Positions 15,704 to 25,510 are shown, counted from the first letter of the stretch. The stretch is 64,000 nt of DNA from Moorena sp. SIO3H5 (GCF_010692395.1 NZ_JAAHHS010000025.1:1-64000), one strand, 5' to 3'. The notes: generated by a model not told the origin, from the sequence alone. Program-made: numbers and translations.

Positions 15704-17743
15704 TTAATCATTATTTGGTAATTGTTTCATTAAGTCTTGACATTCTTGTGCTAAAGGAAGTTGTAATTCTGTAGCGATCGCTAAAGCTTGAGTGCAATAG
15801 TCATTAGCCAAATGATAATTACCTAATTTTTGATGTACTTTAGCTAAGTTATTGAGAACTTCGGCTTGGGCAGAAGGATCGCCAATATTTATAAAAATCT
15901 CTAGCCCTTTTTTGAAATTTTCCAAAGCTTCTGAATACTGCTCAAGTTTTATTAAACTTTCTCCCAAATTACACAACACTGCTCCTTCTCTCCAGTTATC
16001 TCCCATCTCCTGTGCAATAACTAGATATTGCTGATAGTAATCAACGGCTTGGATATAGTCTCCTAGTGAACTATAGGCACAACCTAGACCGCTTAGTGCT
16101 GTCATTTTTCCCTTTCGGTAGTCACTTTCTTCTGCAATAATCAAACTTTGCTTAAGGTATTCAGTTACTCGTCCGTAATTTCCCAGGGAATCGTAGACAA
16201 GTCCGAGACCGCTTAATGCAGAGCTTTCTCCCTGTCGGTCGCCAATTTCCCTAGCCATAAGCAAACTCTGCGAAAAATATTCAATGGCCTCGTCATAATT
16301 TCTTAAAGAATCGTAGGCAACTCCAAGAGAGCCATAAGCTACGAATTCTCCCTTTTTATAGCCTGTCTCTCTTGCAATAAGCAAATTATATTTATAGCAA
16401 TTAATAGCCTTTTGATAGTTTCCGATGGAATGGTAATATTGCCCTAGAGAATGGTAAAAACTATCCAAATTCTCCAAACCCTTCAAAGCCTTACCTTTAA
16501 ACTCCTGATGATTTATCTCTTGTGCAATTATCAAACTCTGCCTGAAATAATCAATAGCTTTGTCATAGTTTTTTAGGTAATAGTAGGTACTACCTAAATT
16601 GCATAGAGCGCCACATTCTCCCCATCTGCTACCAATTTTACGTGCTATAGCTAAATCCTGCTCATGGTAATTACTTGCTTGTTTGTATTCTCCTATAAAA
16701 TCATAGGCAAGACCCAATCCTCCCAAGGCTATTGCTTCTCCTTCCTGGTTTCCAATTTCTCGTGCAATAACTAAACTTTGTTGATAATAATTAATAGCTT
16801 GTTCAAAATATTTTTGGGAATAGTAAACATTGCCAAGGTTGCCTAATACTGAACCTTTTCCTCGCCTGTAACCAATTTCTTGTACTAACCTTAAAGCCTG
16901 GTTATAGTAATCAATGGCTTGCTCATAATCTTGCATCAAATAGTAAGAACTGCCTAAATTTACCAGTATTTCACTTTCTATTTCTCTGTTTTCAATCTTC
17001 TGTATCAACACCAAGGCTTGCTGATAGTAATCAATAGCTTGGTTATAATCTCCTCGAAAATAGCAGACACTACCCAAATCTCTTATAGTCTCAGCTTCTC
17101 CTTTTAGATCATTAATCTCTCGTGCGACTGTCAAACTCTGCTGTTGATAATCAAAGGCTTTGTCATAGATTCCTAATAAACTGTAGACATTTCCCAAATT
17201 TCCCAATGCCTCACCTTCTCTCTGTCTGTCGCCAATTTCCAGTGCTAACGCCAACGCTTGCTGATAGTAATCAATGGCTTGGTCATAATCTGCTCGAAAA
17301 TAGTAAGTATTTCCTATACAATTACAAAAAATAATATCCAAGTCAGGATTTAACTTGCCTAAAACTCTAATGTATAGGTTAAATTGTTGACCATAGTAAC
17401 CCCAGGTATCAAGTTGAGCGTGCAATTCTTGATTAGTAGAAGTATTAATAGAAGTAAAAATAATTTTGTTAGCTCGCTTCCAATCTTCTACTTCACACAG
17501 ATGAAAAAACGCCTCTAATAACCCTTTAACTTTATCTAAATTAGAAGCTTCAGGTAATGCTTGATATTTGGTTAGCCAGTTAATAACCGCTCTGTACTGA
17601 GTACGTTTCCATCGAGTTTTGATAGATTTGATAGTCGATGGATCAATTGATAAGTGCTCTAAAATTGATTTACCAGATGGTAAGAGTTCTATTTGAGAAG
17701 TTTCTTGTTTTATAGTGTTTGGATTAGCTTCGTTATTTGTCAT
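15704..17743 (-). CDS. TPR sensor-like protein 3 of split STAND operon
   Basis: 679 residues. An N-terminal helical module (about 43-131: RTQYRAVINWLTKYQ, LEAFFHLCEVEDW, YIRVLGKLNPDLD) is followed by about twelve 40-residue tetratricopeptide repeats of the type LGNVYYSxxxYExAINYYQQSL. The module is the one that normally follows the winged helix inside single-chain cyanobacterial NB-ARC-TPR proteins, but here it opens a separate protein with no ATPase. The C-terminal tail (KVHQKLGNYHLANDYCTQALAIATEL) is nearly identical to that of the next gene upstream, indicating recent duplication. Its start overlaps the upstream stop by 11 bases (ATGACAAATAA). Role: inferred ligand or partner recognition. 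Confidence 0.85.
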   Translation of the reverse strand: MTNNEANPNTIKQETSQIELLPSGKSILEHLSIDPSTIKSIKTRWKRTQYRAVINWLTKYQALPEASNLDKVKGLLEAFFHLCEVEDWKRANKIIFTSINTSTNQELHAQLDTWGYYGQQFNLYIRVLGKLNPDLDIIFCNCIGNTYYFRADYDQAIDYYQQALALALEIGDRQREGEALGNLGNVYSLLGIYDKAFDYQQQSLTVAREINDLKGEAETIRDLGSVCYFRGDYNQAIDYYQQALVLIQKIENREIESEILVNLGSSYYLMQDYEQAIDYYNQALRLVQEIGYRRGKGSVLGNLGNVYYSQKYFEQAINYYQQSLVIAREIGNQEGEAIALGGLGLAYDFIGEYKQASNYHEQDLAIARKIGSRWGECGALCNLGSTYYYLKNYDKAIDYFRQSLIIAQEINHQEFKGKALKGLENLDSFYHSLGQYYHSIGNYQKAINCYKYNLLIARETGYKKGEFVAYGSLGVAYDSLRNYDEAIEYFSQSLLMAREIGDRQGESSALSGLGLVYDSLGNYGRVTEYLKQSLIIAEESDYRKGKMTALSGLGCAYSSLGDYIQAVDYYQQYLVIAQEMGDNWREGAVLCNLGESLIKLEQYSEALENFKKGLEIFINIGDPSAQAEVLNNLAKVHQKLGNYHLANDYCTQALAIATELQLPLAQECQDLMKQLPNND

Positions 17744-19865
17744 TACTCTTTATTTTTTTGATTAATTCTTGACATTCTTGGACTAAAGGAAGTTCTAATT
17801 CTGTGGCGATCGCTAAAGCTTGATTACAATATTCATGAGCAAGATGATAATTACCTAATTTTTGGTGAACTTCTGCCAAATTATAAAGAGTGATAGCTTC
17901 ATGATATATATCATCAATTTTTCTAAAAATTTCTAGAGTTTTATACAAAAAATTTAAGCCTTTTAAATTCTGTTCCAGTTTGATGAGAGTTGAACCTAAA
18001 TTACCAAGTATTGAAGCTTCTTGCTGAAGATTACAAAATTTATTGACTATAGTTAAACTTTGCTGATAAGATTTAAGAGCTTGGCGATAATCTCCTAACT
18101 TATAATAAGCATTACCTATATTGTTCAGTACTGTATCAAGGTTGTTCGGTTCCCCAATTTCTTTACCAATAACTAAACTTTGCTTATAAGATTTAAGAGC
18201 TTGGTGATAATCTTCTAGCTTATAGTAAGCATTCCCAATATTGCTCAACGACTTATATTCCCCCTGTTGATCGCTAATTTCTTTAGTAAGAAACAAACGC
18301 TGTTTATGGTATTCAATTGCCTGTTGATAGTTTTCTTGGGCATAGTATGCAGAGCCTAGATTAAACAGTGCATCCGATTCTCCTCTTCGATCGCCTATGG
18401 TTTGTGTAATAGCTAAATCTTTCTCAAAGTATGAAATGGCTTGGGTATAGTTTCCCAAAGAATAATAAGTAAGACCAAGACTAACCAAGGCGGCTCCTTC
18501 TCCAGCAAGATCGCCAATAGCTTTTGCACTTGCTAACCACTGCTGGAGATAATCAATGGCTTGGTCATTCTTTCCTAGAGAACAGTAAGCATTACCTAGA
18601 CCTCCTAGAGCTTTTCCTACCAACTGCTGATTACCAATAGTCTGGGCAATAGCCAACTCCTGCTCATAATAATCAATGGCTCGATGATTTTCTCTTAGAT
18701 GAAGATAAACATTACCCAGATTACCTAGTGTTGTAGCTTCTCCAGCAGGATCTCCAATTTTCCGCGCAATGTTTAGACTCTGTTGTTGATATTTAATCCC
18801 TTGATTACTCTCCCCTAGAGCAAAGTAGGCAATGCCTAAACCACTAAGTGCTGCTGCTTCTCCTTGGCGATCGCTAATTTCCCGTGCAATAGTCAAATTT
18901 TGCTCGAAGTATGAAATGGCTTTAGAATAGTCTCCCAATGAATGATAAACATTTCCCAAATTACATAAAGCCGTTTCTTCCCCGGCACGTTCATCAAGTT
19001 TCTGTGTAATTGTCAAACACTGCTCGAAATACAAAATCGCACGATGGTAATTTCCTAGTGAATAGTAGGCTATACCTAAACCATTCAGTGCTTCTGTTGC
19101 TTCTTCTCTATCTCCTATTTCTTGTATAATGGATAAACACTGCTTAAAATATGTAATAGCACGAGTGTAATTTCCCAGTGAATTATAGATATTACCTAAA
19201 CCAACTAACGCACCGTATTTACTAACCAATTCTTCAGTTTTTTGTGTAATACACAAAGATTGCTCAAAATATGAAATAGCACGGGAATAGTCTCCTAGCG
19301 AAATGTGACTATTACCCAAATTAATCAAAGCATTTGCTTCCCATTGCCAGTAGTCAACTTCTCGTACATTGGTCAAAACTTGCTCATGGCAATGAATCGC
19401 TTCGTGATAGTTGCAAAGTTCATTGTAGACATTGCCTAAACCATCAAAACAAAAAGTATCTAAACTAGAATTTAAGTTGCCAAGAAGTTTGCTATACAAA
19501 TTAACCAGTTCTCGATAGTAACTCCAATGGTACAGTTGGTTATATAACTCCTTATGAGGAGACGTATTAAGGCTAATAAAAAGAATGTTACTTGCTCTTT
19601 GATAATCTTCTAATTCACACAAATGGTAAAACGTTTCTAATAATCCTTTGACTTTCTCTAAATTAGAAGCATCTCCATTAGGCTGATATTTCGTCAGCCA
19701 ATTTATAATTGCTCGATACTGACTTCTTTTACTACGCGGTTTGATTAATTTTACCTTAGCTGAATCAATATCAATGTTTTTCAAAATTGACTCACCATAA
19801 GGTACAAGTTTGACCTGGTCTGAAGCATTTTTTTCTTTATTATCTACCTCTAGTTGATTATTCAT
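17733..19865 (-). CDS. TPR sensor-like protein 2 of split STAND operon
   Basis: 710 residues from the preferred ATG at 19865, which overlaps the upstream TGA as ATGA; the track start (19892) adds nine residues inside the previous gene. It has the same N-terminal module (RSQYRAIINWLTKYQ, LETFYHLCELEDY, LYSKLLGNLNSSLD) and then about thirteen TPRs. Repeats are well conserved in helix positions but vary at surface positions, as expected for a binding scaffold. There is no enzymatic or membrane segment. Translational coupling suggests it is made in fixed proportion with the PNP-STAND protein. The ligand is unknown. Confidence 0.87.
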   Translation of the reverse strand: MNNQLEVDNKEKNASDQVKLVPYGESILKNIDIDSAKVKLIKPRSKRSQYRAIINWLTKYQPNGDASNLEKVKGLLETFYHLCELEDYQRASNILFISLNTSPHKELYNQLYHWSYYRELVNLYSKLLGNLNSSLDTFCFDGLGNVYNELCNYHEAIHCHEQVLTNVREVDYWQWEANALINLGNSHISLGDYSRAISYFEQSLCITQKTEELVSKYGALVGLGNIYNSLGNYTRAITYFKQCLSIIQEIGDREEATEALNGLGIAYYSLGNYHRAILYFEQCLTITQKLDERAGEETALCNLGNVYHSLGDYSKAISYFEQNLTIAREISDRQGEAAALSGLGIAYFALGESNQGIKYQQQSLNIARKIGDPAGEATTLGNLGNVYLHLRENHRAIDYYEQELAIAQTIGNQQLVGKALGGLGNAYCSLGKNDQAIDYLQQWLASAKAIGDLAGEGAALVSLGLTYYSLGNYTQAISYFEKDLAITQTIGDRRGESDALFNLGSAYYAQENYQQAIEYHKQRLFLTKEISDQQGEYKSLSNIGNAYYKLEDYHQALKSYKQSLVIGKEIGEPNNLDTVLNNIGNAYYKLGDYRQALKSYQQSLTIVNKFCNLQQEASILGNLGSTLIKLEQNLKGLNFLYKTLEIFRKIDDIYHEAITLYNLAEVHQKLGNYHLAHEYCNQALAIATELELPLVQECQELIKKIKSNDK

Positions 19866-21550
19866 TTTATTAATTTTAGTAATTCTAAACATTTTTCAGG
19901 ACAAGGAATATTTAGCCATTGAGATAATCTTAAAACTTTTGAAAATAATGATTTTGCTTTTTCAAAGTAGCCATAGTCATAAAAAAATTGAGCTAAATAA
20001 TAAAAACAAATAGCTTCATTATACCTATCATTAATTTCTTGACAAATTTTTAGGGCTGATTCTAGAGTTTGACAGGCTTTTGAATGTTCCAAAAAGTAAG
20101 TTTGAGCTTTTCCCAAGTTACGAAGAGAAGTTGCTTCACTTTGACGGTAGCCAATCTCACGAGCAATAGTTAACTGTTGTTGTGAATATTCAACTGTATG
20201 CTCATAATCATTTTGTTGAAGATAGAAAATTGCTAAACCTTCTAATGCCATTGCTTGTCCAATTTTATTATCATTTGACTGTGCAATATGTAAACTTTTT
20301 TCAAGATAAAAAAGTGCTTTTTTATTATCTTCAATAGCACTATAAGTAACACCTAAATCACTCATAACCAAGCCTTCACCTATTCGATCTCCAATTTTTT
20401 TGGCAATGCTTAAACTCTCAAGATGAGCTTGAAGTGCATTAGAGTCATTACCTAGAAAGTGATAAGTTTTTCCTAAATTACTTAATGCATTTCTTTCTGA
20501 TTGTAGATCTCCTATTTGTTTAGTAATATTTTGGGAATTTTTAAAGTAGTGAATAGCTTGATTAAAATCGCCTATAGCATTAGATATTTTACCAATGCCT
20601 GTTAAAGAAGTTGCTTCCCATCGAGCATCTAATTTTCCCAAAAGCCTCTGATATAAACCAATCGTTTCTTCATAAAAACCCCAAGTTTGTAATTGTTCAT
20701 GTAACTCTTCATTTGTGGGTGTATTTATACGAATTAGCATTATTGCCTTAGCTTCTAACCATGCTTCTACCTCGCATAAATGAAAAAAAGCTTCTAGCAA
20801 CCCTTTCAATTTAGCAAGATCGGAAGTCTCTTGATTAGCTTGATATTTTGTCACCCAATTAATAACTGCTCGATACTGACTTTTTTGTGGAATATGTTTA
20901 ATTAACTTTACTTTCTTTGAATCAATAAGAGCAGCTAAAACTAAATCGCCTGGAAAATCATCTAAATTAATACCTAAACTACATAAGGCTTTTCCTTCTT
21001 CTTTTTTATCTTTAATGTCCTGTGCAAGTTGTCTCCATTGCTGACGATAATTAATTGCTTTGTCGTAATTTCCTAAAGCATCATAAGCATTACCAAGACC
21101 TTCTAAAAACCGGCAATTCCATTTATCATCTATCTTTCCTAGCAAACTACTATAAATACTAATTTGTTGTTTATAAAGTCCCCAAACTCCCAGTTGGTAA
21201 TGAAATTTATAATTACTAAAATTCTGATTAGCATTAATATCAATAGATAAAATTTTCTTAACTTTATCCCAATCTTCAACTTGACATATATGATATAAAG
21301 CTTCTATATATCCCGTTACTTTTTCTAAATTTGATGGATTATTACCTACTGGTTTATATTTCAACAGCCAGTTTTTGATTGCTTTGTAATGAGCTTTTTT
21401 CCAAGGATAAAGATTAGAATTATTTTGTTTCATTAAAATACGATCAATTCCAGCTATTAGCTGTTTTACATGAATTCTATTAATTGAAATATCTAATAGC
21501 TGAAAACCAGATTTATGAGATTTTTTTAAGTTTTCAATATTCTTGCTCAT
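19862..21550 (-). CDS. TPR sensor-like protein 1 with duplicated N-terminal module
   Basis: 562 residues. Unlike its two neighbours it contains the helical module twice: first at about 45-145 (YKAIKNWLLKYKPVGNNPSN, IEALYHICQVEDW, IYSSLLGKIDDKWN) and again at about 220-310 (SQYRAVINWVTKYQANQ, LEAFFHLCEVEAW, LYQRLLGKLDARW), with one or two TPRs between and about seven after. The second copy is more like the modules of the two following genes, which suggests gene fusion or unequal recombination within the cluster. The start codon overlaps the PNP-STAND stop as ATGA. Its C-terminal tail diverges from the other two. Confidence 0.87.
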   Translation of the reverse strand: MSKNIENLKKSHKSGFQLLDISINRIHVKQLIAGIDRILMKQNNSNLYPWKKAHYKAIKNWLLKYKPVGNNPSNLEKVTGYIEALYHICQVEDWDKVKKILSIDINANQNFSNYKFHYQLGVWGLYKQQISIYSSLLGKIDDKWNCRFLEGLGNAYDALGNYDKAINYRQQWRQLAQDIKDKKEEGKALCSLGINLDDFPGDLVLAALIDSKKVKLIKHIPQKSQYRAVINWVTKYQANQETSDLAKLKGLLEAFFHLCEVEAWLEAKAIMLIRINTPTNEELHEQLQTWGFYEETIGLYQRLLGKLDARWEATSLTGIGKISNAIGDFNQAIHYFKNSQNITKQIGDLQSERNALSNLGKTYHFLGNDSNALQAHLESLSIAKKIGDRIGEGLVMSDLGVTYSAIEDNKKALFYLEKSLHIAQSNDNKIGQAMALEGLAIFYLQQNDYEHTVEYSQQQLTIAREIGYRQSEATSLRNLGKAQTYFLEHSKACQTLESALKICQEINDRYNEAICFYYLAQFFYDYGYFEKAKSLFSKVLRLSQWLNIPCPEKCLELLKLIK

Positions 21551-23490
21551 AGTTTTCTTAAGTGTTCAAGTGAAACTGCCCTAATCAAATTATGTTGCCT
21601 TAATAAATATTCATTATTGTCATCAACACTTTCCTCAACTAAATAACGATCTCTCAACGCATCCAAAGCCCTTTGTTGAGCATCTTCATCAATATCCCAA
21701 TCTTCTAAATGACTTAACCAAAAATCTTCTGGTACTTCACAGCGATAAACAGAAGACTCACACAACAATAAATAAGCTTCACGAACTCCCTCTTTTAGCC
21801 GATTAAACGCCTTCTCAAGTCTAACTTTTACATTGCGGCGTAATTGGCGAGTGTATTTATGTAAATTAAACTGATCATCTGCAGATGCGGTAATTCCTTT
21901 AGTTTTTGCTTCTTCAATGGCTTTTTCAACTTCTTCTACTTCCTTTCCATACTTATTCCAATATCCTATAACATTGCCATAAAAAGGACGAGTAACAATT
22001 TCACCAGCTATTACCCGTAAAGCTAAAGGATGACCTTCATAAGCTCGTCCAATACGTTCTAAATAAGGTTTACCTTCTGCTTCTTCAGTAACATCTAATC
22101 CGGTCTTACCAAATAAGGCTAACTGTTCCGGTTCATCTAATCCGCTTAAAGCTTGACAATACCAAAAATTTTGAGAACGAGTCCCGATAATCGGAATTTG
22201 TGCTGGTAAATCCTGTGACGTTAAAATAAAACAACTTTCACAAGTATCAACATTTAACCAAGTTTGAAAGAACTTCACCCAGAACTCATCTATAAAATCA
22301 CTCCATCCTTCTTCTTCATTCCCCTGTAAAATTCTTTCTAAAGAATCAATTTGAATTAAATAACGATTCTCTTGTAAATGCCTTACCAAACGATACATTA
22401 AGCGTTGAGTGTCCTTACGGTCATCAGGAGTCACTACTTCACCACATTTTTCTAGTAATCTGGCAGCCACACTCCCAAAATCAGCAGTTTGTTCCTCATT
22501 ATCAAAATTTTCTTGGAGATAAGAATTCCAATCTTCAAACCAATCTTCTAGTTCAACGGCTAATCTTTCCCCTAAAGCGGTTTTACCAATTCCTGTAATC
22601 CCTACTAAAATCAACAAGCGACATGACCCTTTAAGTTTATTCGTTAAGTCATTGATTAGACTTTTACGACCTACCCAAGCCTCATCATAAGCAAAAAACT
22701 TAGGGGTTTTCGTCTTGTTTATAGGTTCTGTAGTAGTAAGTGTCTGAGCTGGTGAATTTAACTCAAGCTTGCCCAAAACCTCAAACGCAAAAGCACTAGC
22801 ATGACCAGCAGCTATTTCTTGATACCCCCCTTCATCTGCTTCACTCTTCCCATCAATTAAATCAGAAATACCCCGAATAATTAACGCTGAAACCTGTTGA
22901 TTAGCATGGGCAGCTTGTAAAATACCACGCCCTTCCATTTCCACAGCTAAAGCATCACCATAATTATGCTGAAGAAACTTAAACAAATCTGACTCCTTAT
23001 TCGCAACTACCTTTTCTCCCGCAGCAATAGGAGCAACAAATACCTTAGGGCTTGCTGAAGAAGAAACTCTAGCTAACCAGTCTGTTTTTTTAGCTTCAGC
23101 CCTTGCCCGTTGAATCATCTTATAAGTTGAAATACCTACATCCGGTCTAGGTCTAAAGGTCTCGGCTACCTTACCAGACTCATAACCATAAACCTTAGTA
23201 GCAGCTACCACATCCCCCAGTTTGACATCCTTAATGCCTCCAGCTACCCCCACAAACAGAATCACATCAGGATTAAAATAAGCGATCGCCCTTTCTGCTT
23301 CCACCGCTGCGGGGGAATTTCCTGCACCTGTCTCCACAATACCCACCTCCCACTCCTGACCATGACTAGAAAATTTCCCCCTCTCATAAATAGTCCCTTG
23401 GGGGTGCATCTCCTCCTTCAAGTCAGTGAGATGAGCACGTACTGCCATGTATTCACTCGGAATTGCTGTGAGGATAACCGCACAAGACAT
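21547..23490 (-). CDS. PNP-domain + NB-ARC STAND ATPase without fused sensor
   Basis: 647 residues. Residues 1-245 are a PNP_UDP/MTAN-like phosphorylase fold: GVAGGIKDVKLGDVV, VEMEGRGI (183-190, nucleoside-binding Glu pair) and IRGISDLID (205-213, catalytic-type Asp). This domain is known as an effector fused to STAND ATPases. Residues about 265-500 are the NB-ARC ATPase: P-loop GITGIGKT (297-304), Walker B IQIDSLE and GHPLALRV (the GLPL motif). A winged helix fills about 548-647. The protein stops at LRKL, exactly where fused family members continue into helical/TPR sensors; those follow as separate genes through an ATGA overlap. Inferred to be a nucleotide- or nucleoside-targeting immune or stress switch. 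Confidence 0.9.
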   Translation of the reverse strand: MSCAVILTAIPSEYMAVRAHLTDLKEEMHPQGTIYERGKFSSHGQEWEVGIVETGAGNSPAAVEAERAIAYFNPDVILFVGVAGGIKDVKLGDVVAATKVYGYESGKVAETFRPRPDVGISTYKMIQRARAEAKKTDWLARVSSSASPKVFVAPIAAGEKVVANKESDLFKFLQHNYGDALAVEMEGRGILQAAHANQQVSALIIRGISDLIDGKSEADEGGYQEIAAGHASAFAFEVLGKLELNSPAQTLTTTEPINKTKTPKFFAYDEAWVGRKSLINDLTNKLKGSCRLLILVGITGIGKTALGERLAVELEDWFEDWNSYLQENFDNEEQTADFGSVAARLLEKCGEVVTPDDRKDTQRLMYRLVRHLQENRYLIQIDSLERILQGNEEEGWSDFIDEFWVKFFQTWLNVDTCESCFILTSQDLPAQIPIIGTRSQNFWYCQALSGLDEPEQLALFGKTGLDVTEEAEGKPYLERIGRAYEGHPLALRVIAGEIVTRPFYGNVIGYWNKYGKEVEEVEKAIEEAKTKGITASADDQFNLHKYTRQLRRNVKVRLEKAFNRLKEGVREAYLLLCESSVYRCEVPEDFWLSHLEDWDIDEDAQQRALDALRDRYLVEESVDDNNEYLLRQHNLIRAVSLEHLRKL

Positions 23491-23675
23491 ACCTTAAACC
23501 TGTTACTTGAATTGATTTCCCTTATTTTAGATGATTTCTTTAGATATAGCCTTTGTCCTACTTATAGGGAGCAGGGAGCAGGCAAAAAATCGATCTGTGT
23601 ACTTGATTAATATGAAAACTGCTGTATAAATGAGATAAAAAAGATGACAGGTAAGCATTCAGCAACGAAAGGGCT

Positions 23676-24224
23676 ATGGACGACCAACAGATACTCCAAG
23701 TATTTATGCTCGAATACGAAAAATTGAAAGAAGAGCAAGCCCAGCGTATTGGCTTCCGAGACCAGATGATTTATATAACCCTAGGAATCTTTGGTGGCGT
23801 TCTCTCCTTCGCCCTCTCCAATAAAACTAATTCCTATGCCCTTCTAGTTATTCCTTGGGTTTGTCTGATTCTAGGATGGACTTACTTAGTCAACGATGAA
23901 AAAATTTCCGCCATTGGCAAATATCTCCGCCTAACTCTAACTGAAAAAATCAAAGCCCACACCGGCCATCCCGACCTTGAGTCTATCTTTGGCTGGGAAA
24001 TTGCTCATAGAAGCGATCGACGCCGAGAAAGACGAAAAATAGAGCAATTAATTATTGACGAAATTACCTTTGTTTGCTCAGGTTTACTCGCATTATTTAC
24101 CTTCTGGTTTTCTGGAACTACTCTCCCCTGGATAGTTCATTTCATCTGCGCTGTTGAGTTTATCCTATTGCTAATCTTAGGTATAGAAATTGTCATTTAT
24201 GCTGACTTAGATAAAGGTCGATAG
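23676..24224 (+). CDS. Four-TM membrane protein divergent from the PNP-STAND operon
   Basis: 182 residues. N-terminal amphipathic helix (LQVFMLEYEKLKEEQAQRIGFRDQMIY), TMs at about 28-47 and 54-72, a charged cytosolic loop (SDRRRERRKIEQLI), and TMs at about 130-148 and 152-176. The YEKLKxEQxxRIGFRD segment recurs in small membrane proteins I associate with bacterial conflict loci, but I cannot name the family. It shares a 185-base divergent promoter region with the PNP-STAND operon, so co-regulation or a partner role is plausible. A pore-forming role would be a guess. Confidence 0.75.
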   Translation: MDDQQILQVFMLEYEKLKEEQAQRIGFRDQMIYITLGIFGGVLSFALSNKTNSYALLVIPWVCLILGWTYLVNDEKISAIGKYLRLTLTEKIKAHTGHPDLESIFGWEIAHRSDRRRERRKIEQLIIDEITFVCSGLLALFTFWFSGTTLPWIVHFICAVEFILLLILGIEIVIYADLDKGR

Positions 24225-24230
24225 GCAGTC

Positions 24231-24272
24231 GGGAACAGGGAACAGGGAACAGGGAACAGGGAACAGGGAACA
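24231..24272. repeat. Short tandem repeat gggaaca x6
   Basis: Heptamer array immediately after the membrane-protein stop. The rest of 24225-24546 holds a ccctctcccaag...gggagaggg inverted element (about 24346-24385) and no gene. Confidence 0.9.
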
Positions 24273-24546
24273 GAGCCTCGTAGGGTGTGTTAGGGACGGA
24301 TGCTGCTGGCGAATTCGTGAAACCCTTATTCTTCCGTAATCTGCTCCCCTCTCCCAAGGTTGGGAGAGGGGCTGGGGGTGAGGGCTGATGGGGCTTCTTG
24401 GAATGTTCACGAAATATTTCGCCAACAGCATCGTCCCGTAACGCACCGTCAGAGTTGGCATAGCTATAATAATCAGTATTCTGATAATCAGCATCTCCTC
24501 TTCTTGTCTAACTAATTTGCCACCCTAGCAGAGCCATCTTCTCAAA

Positions 24547-25485
24547 ATGTCAAATCGAACTTATGGAATTATCGGCACCGGAGCTATTGGCGGATTCTAC
24601 GGTGCCAAACTGCAAAAAGCCGGTCATAAAGTCAGCTTTTTACTCCGTAGCGACTACCACCATGTCGCGGAAAACGGTTTAATTATCAAATCAGTAGATG
24701 GTGATTTTACTCTGCCGGAAGTCGATGCCTATAACGATGTTAAAAAAATGCCCAATTGCGATGTGATTGTAGTGGCATTAAAAGCAACGCAAAATCATGT
24801 TTTGGCAGACCTATTACCGCCATTAATAAACAAAAATACCATAGTATTGCTCTTACAAAACGGTATCAATTTCGAACCAGAAATTGCCAACATCATAGAA
24901 AATAATACCCTAATCAGTGGGTTGTGTGTTATTTGTTCTAATAAAGTAGGGCAAGGCCAGATTAACCACATCGACTATGGTAGTATTATCCTAGGGCAAT
25001 ATGCGGCTAACTATCAAGCGGCTGGCATTACAGAACAAATGAGCGAAATCGCTAGGGATTTTGAAACCGCAGGAATTCCTATTGAGTTGAACGAAGATTT
25101 GCTCTTAGCTAGGTGGAAGAAGTTAGTTTGGAATATTCCTTATAATAGTCTTTCCGTAATTTTAAATGCCAGAACAGATGAAATCATGGCCAATGCCGAT
25201 ACGCGGCTTCTAGCAGAACAAATAATGCAGGAAGTGCTAGCAGGGGCAAAGAGTTGTGCGCGGATAATAAGCGATCGCTTTATCCAAAAAATGCTCGACC
25301 ATACCGAAAACATGAAACCTTATTTAACCAGCATGAAACTGGATTTTGATGGAAAAAGACCCTTGGAAGTTGAGGCAATTGTCGGCAATCCTTTGGGGAT
25401 GGCAAAGAAAGCAGGAGTTGATTTGCCCATGATTTCTATGCTTTATCGACAGTTGAAGTTTTTGGATATTAGGAATCGGCTATAG
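24547..25485 (+). CDS. panE: Ketopantoate reductase family protein (PanE/ApbA)
   Basis: 312-residue NADPH-dependent 2-dehydropantoate 2-reductase, the second step of pantothenate synthesis. N-terminal Rossmann motif GIIGTGAIGGFYGAKLQKAG (8-27). VVALKATQN and LLLQNGI (NADPH/substrate contacts) and the C-terminal helical domain with KKLVWNIPYNSLS (catalytic-type Lys and Asn/Ser) and VEAIVGNPL are all present. Length is standard. It is monocistronic. PanE has several paralogues in many genomes, so an alternative 2-keto-acid substrate cannot be excluded. Confidence 0.9.
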   Translation: MSNRTYGIIGTGAIGGFYGAKLQKAGHKVSFLLRSDYHHVAENGLIIKSVDGDFTLPEVDAYNDVKKMPNCDVIVVALKATQNHVLADLLPPLINKNTIVLLLQNGINFEPEIANIIENNTLISGLCVICSNKVGQGQINHIDYGSIILGQYAANYQAAGITEQMSEIARDFETAGIPIELNEDLLLARWKKLVWNIPYNSLSVILNARTDEIMANADTRLLAEQIMQEVLAGAKSCARIISDRFIQKMLDHTENMKPYLTSMKLDFDGKRPLEVEAIVGNPLGMAKKAGVDLPMISMLYRQLKFLDIRNRL

Positions 25486-25510
25486 TGCATCTCATAGTCA
25501 GTCAATGTAG

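Noticed and set aside
21547-23490. PNP-STAND gene broken by a frameshift from its TPR part
   Set aside because: The stop overlaps a proper ATG as ATGA, the next protein has its own N-terminal leader, and there are three such TPR genes; this is gene organisation, not a single frameshift.
24207-24494. 95-aa - strand ORF
   Set aside because: It reads through the gggaaca heptamers and the inverted ccctctccc element; the Pro/Ser/Cys-rich composition is repeat-derived.
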